Shown piece by piece: positions 58,293 through 64,000 of a stretch of DNA of 64,000 bases. Position 1 is the stretch's first letter. Every line of letters begins with the position of its first letter. The notes under the pieces are model-generated. The model ran no database searches and was not told where the DNA came from. It worked only from the letters and a program-made list of their open reading frames with translations. The stretch is from Macrotrachela quadricornifera (Eukaryota; Rotifera; Eurotatoria; Philodinida; Philodinidae). Where the stretch lies: NCBI GenBank assembly GCA_022393335.1, contig JAJEKB010020966.1, positions 267,872 through 331,871 of the forward strand. Direction: 5' to 3'. A program made the position numbers and the translations under genes.

Positions 58293-60270
58293 CATACTAT
58301 TTCTATAAAGTATAATGCAAAAAATTTTTATCTATAGCAGTCGGATTTTTATTCGAATAAAATAAAGATTTTTTTTTGATAAAATATCGATGATTAAAGA
58401 GAATTAAATCATTTCTGTATAGTTTTGTTCAACATGACATACAAAATTTTAAAAAAAAATCTAGAATACATATTTGTAATGATGATACAACGAATATCTA
58501 CACACCGACCGATCATTGTTCTTATTTTAATTGGTTGTGATGATAACAACGAATTAGATGACTAAATTGATAGATATCGCTATTTTTCATTCATTATTTG
58601 AATCACATCTATAAATATATCAGAAGATATTGTAGTTTTTTGCTCCAGAAAATATTTAAAATAAAATGATTCAGCAGTTAATTTTATTTGGAATTAAAAA
58701 AACCATTATTATCTTATTTATGTTTGAACAACTAATATATCAAATATCAGAATTGAAATTTTTATATATCTTGATTATTTACCATTGTTCTTGAAACGAA
58801 CTGTGAAAATATTAACAGAAAAATAGTTCTATCACTTATTATGTCGGCATGGGAAAAACTTTCTTCCAATGTTTATCTCATTTTTCTTTGCTATTTATTT
58901 AACAGACATAAATTTGTAATTCTATTTATTGATAAGCATATTCTCAAAATTATTATCTTCCAACCTGTGATATCTAATCATGATAGAATCTATACAGCTG
59001 AAAAATTATATGTATATATTCTATGAAGAATGATGGTTGTTAGCATCACTCATGCCAAACATTGCTCGCAACAGAATGAAGTTATAGTAAATAGAGATAG
59101 AAGAGTTTATCTTTAGGTTCTATTGAAGGAGATGTTCGACTAGATTTTTCCCTTCTATATGTCATATGATGGTATTGTTTGTGAAGATTAATGTAAACTG
59201 AAATCTTATTTTTGTCATTGAGAATTGTCCGAAGTTTATTATAAATAATTATCATTGTAAAATAATAAACAAATAAGTATTATTACATTCAAATTGGAAC
59301 TGCCAACAGGCTATTTTTTTCGGCCTGGTCTACAGGTCAAATCAGGCTAACAGATGTTTCTGATTTTTCAAATGGATTAAATCCTGTAGAGATGCCCAGT
59401 TGTGTTTATTACCACAGGATCATTTGTTTCCAAATACATTTATTCCATTCAGTTTTCCATGTTGCATCTATTGAATATAATTCGAAATATGTGAGATAGT
59501 AGAAATAAATGAAAACAACTAATTTAATGAGAAAATCTAGTTTTTTTCTTTCATATAGAAATAAGATGTGTTTTTTGAAACTTTTTAATCTATAAAATTC
59601 ATTGTATATTATTTATTAGGACACTATCATTTCTTATTCTGTATCTTGGGGTATCAACATGACTGAGTACATTCCTATAATTTTATAAATATAAGTTCTC
59701 TCAAAACAATCGGTATTTTGTGTTCAACTCGGCTGGAAATACAAAAATAGAGCACTAGAAGAGAACAGGTGATGATAAATTATTATCAATATTATTGTAT
59801 TGATGTTTTTCATGTTTGTACAAACAATATATTCGCTAGATAGAATACAATAATAATTTTAATGAACAAACAGATCATAGAACATTTCTATTCATTTCTA
59901 TTAAAATAGATGAAACAAAAGCGAATAAAAAGCAATTGTCACTAGTTGACATGTCTTTATTTAAATTGTTGCCCCCAAAAAAATAGCATTATTTTCAATA
60001 TTTCTGTTAAAATAAAACATTTATAGTTATCTTCTTACTTTCTTCATTCGATCGTTCTTTCAATCTATAAGACTTTTATAATTTTAAACGACTAAAGTTG
60101 ATAATCAAAACCTTCAGCTTGTCAGATCATATTGTTTTTCAAGTTTACTACTATGAAAATTAGTATTGCGTGATACCTAGGCCAAGAACCTTGATTCAAA
60201 TGATTTTTCACTATGATACATTATTTTATTTTTATAAAACATAAAAACCAAATTAAAAAACTATTCATAT
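58293..60270. other. Intergenic; 3' flank of the second ART-TPR gene
   Basis: No gene. From about 59020 onward, sequence matches the 3' flank of the first ART-TPR gene (41690-41900). Confidence 0.45.
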
Positions 60271-60455
60271 GAGCGCGATCACCTGCTTGGAGGCTCCATC
60301 AATGTTTTTTTCTATTGTAAGGATAAAACATACTAATGTTCGAATCATATGAAAGAGGAACATAGATAACCCTAAAATGATCCGAACAACACTATGTTTT
60401 ATCCTTACAATAGAAAAAAAACATTGATGGAACCTCCGAGCAGTTGATTATGCCC
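60271..60455. mobile_element. 185-bp foldback MITE with ATAT duplication and empty site
   Basis: Left arm from GAGCGCGATCACCTGCTTGG and right arm complement from GGGCATAATCAACTGCTCGG, continuing through CATCAATGTTTTTT, CTATTGTAAGGATAAAACAT and TGTTCGRATCAT, so arms are about 78 bp with a loop of about 28 bases. ATAT flanks both sides (60267-60270, 60456-60459). The corresponding 3' flank of the paralogous ART-TPR gene (about 42395-42440) lacks the element, a related empty site. The inner part resembles the element at 30513-30771. Confidence 0.7.
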
Positions 60456-60515
60456 ATATCTAAATTACAAAAAGAGAATCTTTGTTTAATGTCCATTATA
60501 AATATAATTGTATTC

Positions 60516-63500
60516 TTAGTTGATATAAAAATCGTTTGTTTTATCATTTAATGTCAAAACTATATGTTTCAAAGGGAATACTTGATCCACTATGTTTTGT
60601 GCACGTTCTAAATATTTATTTGCTTCATCCATATTTTCTTGACGTGCATGAAGAATTGATAAATTATGTAATGTTCGCCAAATATACATATGAGTAGCTG
60701 GTAATGTTGTCTCCAGCATTTTCAATGCTGTTTCATATACTTTAAGAGCCATATGATAATTTTTATTTGCCAAATGAACATTACCTATATTAATTCTTGC
60801 TATTACTAGATTAGGATGGAATGATGGAAGGGAACTTTCATAAATTTTCATCGCTGTTTGATATTTATTCAATGCTTGTTTAAACTAAATTAAAAGATTT
60901 TTAAAAAATAAATAATATTTTAATGAAACTTTTCTCATACATTTTCTCGTTTATACTCCATAATACCTAAATTGATTAATAAACCAGCAACATCAACATG
61001 ATCTTTCTCTGAACTGTTTTTATATAAACGCATAGCACGTTCGAAACATTCATTAGCTTTTGTTTGTTCACCTTGTTCACTATAAACAGCTCCAAGTCTA
61101 TTCATAGCTTTTCCAGCACTTGCTATACGTTTTGGCCCAGCATTTATAAGTAAATTATATGCACGATTGAAACAAACTATTGCACGTTTTAAATCACCTT
61201 TCATACGATTTAAACGACCAAAATAAAAATATATGCCAGCGATTTCATCATCATTTAGACGTAATTCACCGAGAATTGTATCAAAATATCGTTCAGCTTG
61301 AACGTAATTACCCATTTCAATAAATAAATTACCAAACACTAATATTTTATTTGATTTACTCATAGATTCAGCTAGAAATTCCAAATATTGAGTAATCACT
61401 TCAGCACCTTTATCAGTTGCATTGAGTTCTATATGCCATAGATCTTCTTCAGTACTATATTTACATGAATTAATTTGAAATAATGCTCCTAAGAATAGAT
61501 AATTACAAAACAAAACAATCTCTTATTCTAAGCAATAGAAAAAATATCAATAACTATCAAATTGCTTACTTATATGATGAAGAGTTATTTAGATATTTTA
61601 GAAGAAAAAATGGTGGGTGAATATTTTTCGAGTAACTTTTGATAAGAGTAAGATAGAGAGAGAGCTGTGGCTTTCGCCATTAGAAAACGGAGAGAGAGAT
61701 AAATCGAAATGAATACTATAAGATAAACTGACATCGTTTTTTCAACGACTTAAAACGACATTTCTGGAAAGGAATATATTTTGTAAGGTGATGAAAATGA
61801 TTTCTCAATAACCTCGTGTACATTTGAATCACTAATAGAAGTTCTAAATACTATGTACAAGACTGAGATGTTCAGATCCATTCATTCAGAAGTTATAAGT
61901 ATGAAAGTGAATATTCTAAAGCTGTAATTTCTATTAATTTCCGTGAAAAAAATTGACATTTTTGAAAAATTGATAAAGAAAACTTTAAAAAATCTTCTGG
62001 AAAAACCGATATCATACATTTCAATACGTCTTGATCTTTTCTTTCTAATGGTGATATCCGCCCATGTAAGTACGAAACGCACAGTCGATGCGTTGAAACG
62101 CGGTTTCCCAATAAAACGCGTTCACAATCGATTAAAAATCATTTCACGATGCAATCAAACACAGTTTCAATATGGAACGCATTGAGATGCGGTGAGAACA
62201 AACTTGGAAACGTGTCTGGATGCAGTTTTTCTATACAATGTGTTTAAACGCAATCAGAAAAAATATTAACCGCGTCTCAACACGTTTCTGAAAAACGTTT
62301 AACACGTTTAAACGCATCTTGTTTACTATTTGCGTTTAAATGCGTTTCAAATAATTTTTCAGACGCGTTGGTACGCGTTTAGTTTTTGTAAATCGGATGA
62401 GATTTTACTCATCTAAACTTTATTAGACTTCTTAATAAAGAAAGTCAAGATGACTTTAAAATAGTCAAAAGTTCAATTAAACATACAGCAAATGATCCAT
62501 ATTTCTGTAAAGTTTCCATGAATAGCAATAAAACAATATTGTACTAATTTTCAGCTATGCATAACTCTTTCACCAAACTATATTAAATACTACTATTTAA
62601 ATAATATTAATAACTTTTCATCATACTATCCTGCTAAAAGATTTTATGAAAAATTATCTATTCGTTAAATCCTTTGATAAAATTATTTATCACGTGACCG
62701 AAAAAATGAAAAAATAACATAATATTAATTGCATGTAGTAGACAATGAAAAAAGATATTATTTTATTAAAAACTAATAAAATTATTTAAAAAGCTAAATA
62801 AAAAATCATATTATATGTTAAATCTCTTAACTTCGAAAAAAGTACATCTTACTTAAATAAAGTACTTAACCAATGAAATTCGCATTCAAATATATTTTAT
62901 TTTAAGTAAGAAAAGATTTCGAGCTAGTCTGGCTCAGTGGTGTATATGAACGACTTCTGATCACTGGTTCTTCTGTTCAAATCTGATCGTCATCGCTTAA
63001 GGTAAAATTCAATCCATTTCCCAGGGTAGGCTAAGACCATCGAAAAATGTTGATGATGGTGACTCAATTCGAATGTGAGATGGATTCGAATATATTTTTC
63101 AAAATCTTTAGATTTTTTATGAAACGCGTTCAAACGCTTCGAATGTTTCACTGGAGACGTGTTTTGAGGCAAAAAATATTTACATGGGGTAGCTCTCTAT
63201 CTTGCTCCTATCAAAAGTTATTTGAAAGATGTCCACTAGACTTTTTTTAGAATGGGCATCAGTAGTGGATACAACAATAAGTAAATTTCAAAATTATTAA
63301 TTATACACTTTATTTCTAGTAATAGAAATCATTATTTACTTATATTATCTTAAATTTTTTCTAGGTATGTTTATACTATTAGAAATATGAAAAAGATATT
63401 TATTGTTTTTCTCTTACCAGTATCAATGATAAATTGGCCGTCATCAAGAAATGGTGAATATTTTTCAACATCAGCAATAATAATATTCTGAACAACATTT

Positions 63501-64000
63501 AAATCCACTGTATATTCAATGAGAACACGTATAAAACCTTCTTCTTTATATAATTTTGTTAGATACTTATCAGCAGTTGAACGTTTACTACTTGTTGATA
63601 AATATTCAGTATTTGATATTAAATTTCCAATATTATTCTGATAATTCATTAGTTCATCTTGACTTAATATTTCAGAACGATAAAGTTTTAAAACATCTTT
63701 TTGTTTTTCTCTAAGTTTTTTACATTCGAATTCAAGTTGTTTATTTAAATCCGAAATAAAAAATCCAAGTGAAAATAAAATTGCATAATTTTTTGTTCGA
63801 AACGTTCTATTGATTAATCTAAAAAAAATTTCAATAATTTTTATTTTCGTCTATGTTGTTAACTTATTTCTGATTCTGTTAACTTACGTGCGAAGAAAGT
63901 TTTCCTTTGTGTACCATGCTATAGCATCACTCGATTGATATATTTGATCAAATGCATCGATATTTGCTAATTCAGTTATATTACCTCGATAATAAGATCG
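60516..64000 (-). CDS. ART-TPR paralogue, partial at the right edge
   Basis: Exons seen: one entering from the edge (64000-63888), 63818-63418, 61488-60941 and 60884-60516. The last three are 401, 548 and 369 nt, identical to those of the first ART-TPR gene, with the same phases, and no stops or frameshifts. The ART core keeps Arg in KLYRSEI and the EYLSTSSK motif, but the E-x-E site reads DDGQF (63431-63445) where the first copy has DEAEF. Catalytic Glu has become Gln and the upstream Glu Asp, so arginine-directed transferase activity is probably lost or altered. TPRs are retained (NYVQAERYFDTIL, GDLKRAIVCFNRAY, GEQTKANECFERAM, ENMDEANKYLERAQ). The donor after exon 4' is GTATGA rather than GTAAGA. 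The intron 61489-63417 is 1.9 kb against 342 nt in the paralogue, swollen by repeats. The N-terminal half lies outside the window. Confidence 0.8.
62065..62385. repeat. Array of AAACGCGTT-like palindromic motifs
   Basis: Within about 320 bases there are roughly 18 copies of a degenerate palindromic core near TTTAAACGCGTTT, for example GAAACGCGGTT, AAAACGCGTTCAC, TTTAAACGCAAT, ACCGCGTCTC, AACACGTTTAAACGCATC, TTGCGTTTAAATGCGTTTC, AGACGCGTTGGTACGCGTTT, in both orientations. CpG density far exceeds the AT-rich surroundings. One more pair lies at 63122-63140. No reading frame. Confidence 0.55.
62926..63000 (+). other. tRNA-like segment, possible SINE head
   Basis: GTCTGGCTCAGTGG resembles a tRNA A box (TGGCTCAGTGG), and about 36 bases later CTGTTCAAATCTG resembles a degenerate B box (GTTCAAATC). 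I cannot fold a convincing cloverleaf with a proper acceptor stem, so a functional tRNA is unlikely; a tRNA-derived SINE or relic is the better reading. Confidence 0.3.

Larger units (their letters stand above)
61620..63230. repeat. Repeat cluster inside the ART-TPR intron
   Basis: A block at 61627-61671 (TAACTTTTGATAAGAGTAAG, then GATAGAGAG) has its reverse complement at about 63184-63225. A second block at 61675-61705 (TTCGCCATTAGAAAACGG) pairs with the inverted TTTCTAATGGTGATATC at 62041-62057. Both belong to the family seen at 41146-41613. The cluster surrounds an array of ACGCGT-like motifs (62065-62385). Confidence 0.5.

Noticed and set aside
57828..58337. Three long open frames spanning the N run
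   Set aside because: They are products of translating Ns; only a few real codons exist at each edge.
1..64000. CRISPR arrays, bacterial operons or Shine-Dalgarno-led genes
   Set aside because: Spliced genes, intergenic composition and families are eukaryotic; no regular repeat-spacer array was seen.

Overview
The window is AT-rich nuclear DNA from an animal with short introns (about 47-60 nt, GT-AG, T-rich acceptors) and small genes. Gene content points to a bdelloid rotifer, probably a Rotaria-like lineage: ART-TPR proteins, divergent 7TM receptors, an EGF-7TM relic, FG-GAP repeats, a glycine-rich-domain protein, a hemerythrin-like gene and several fungal- or prokaryote-like genes. The taxonomic call is inference from family content; there is no rRNA or mitochondrial marker. 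There are two assembly gaps (16562-16571 and 57893-58292).

Layout. 1-14486: one peptide GPCR-like gene (4362-5393, minus) in a long gene-poor stretch holding a diverged minisatellite, a tandem duplication with a 353-bp insertion, and a foldback element with tandem-repeat arms. 14487-17333: a seven-exon Ly6-type gene (plus) built from repeated 273-nt phase-0 exons; one carries a nonsense codon and an assembly gap. 18820-19388: a MITE with TTAA flanks. 19793-22600: an orphan 3' fragment resembling fungal DUF3684 proteins (plus) and a glycine-rich-domain gene (minus). 25867-27085: a broken EGF-7TM receptor (minus). 28873-30181: an F-box gene (minus). 31051-33300: a secreted MRH-domain protein and a broken fungal-type MFS transporter (minus). 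34242-36194: an intact PhoD-like phosphatase (plus). 36310-36915: an FG-GAP pseudogene. 39694-40353: a secreted cysteine-containing protein with one in-frame TGA. 42471-45022: an intact five-exon ADP-ribosyltransferase-TPR gene. 45953-47161: a secreted PAN/apple-like protein. 49722-50118: a small disordered Gly/Ser/Thr-rich protein. 52275-53034: a hemerythrin-like gene with abnormal splice junctions. 56501-57094: a protoglobin-like protein. 60516 to the right edge: a second ART-TPR copy with the same exon lengths but a changed catalytic E-x-E motif.

The genes do not form a pathway. The region looks like accessory DNA: candidate foreign genes, lineage-expanded families, many fresh pseudogenes and at least eight inverted-repeat (MITE or foldback) elements. 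The best-supported unusual signals are the Ly6 cassette array, the ART-TPR duplication with divergence at the active site, and several small mobile elements whose target-site duplications or empty sites are visible inside the window.
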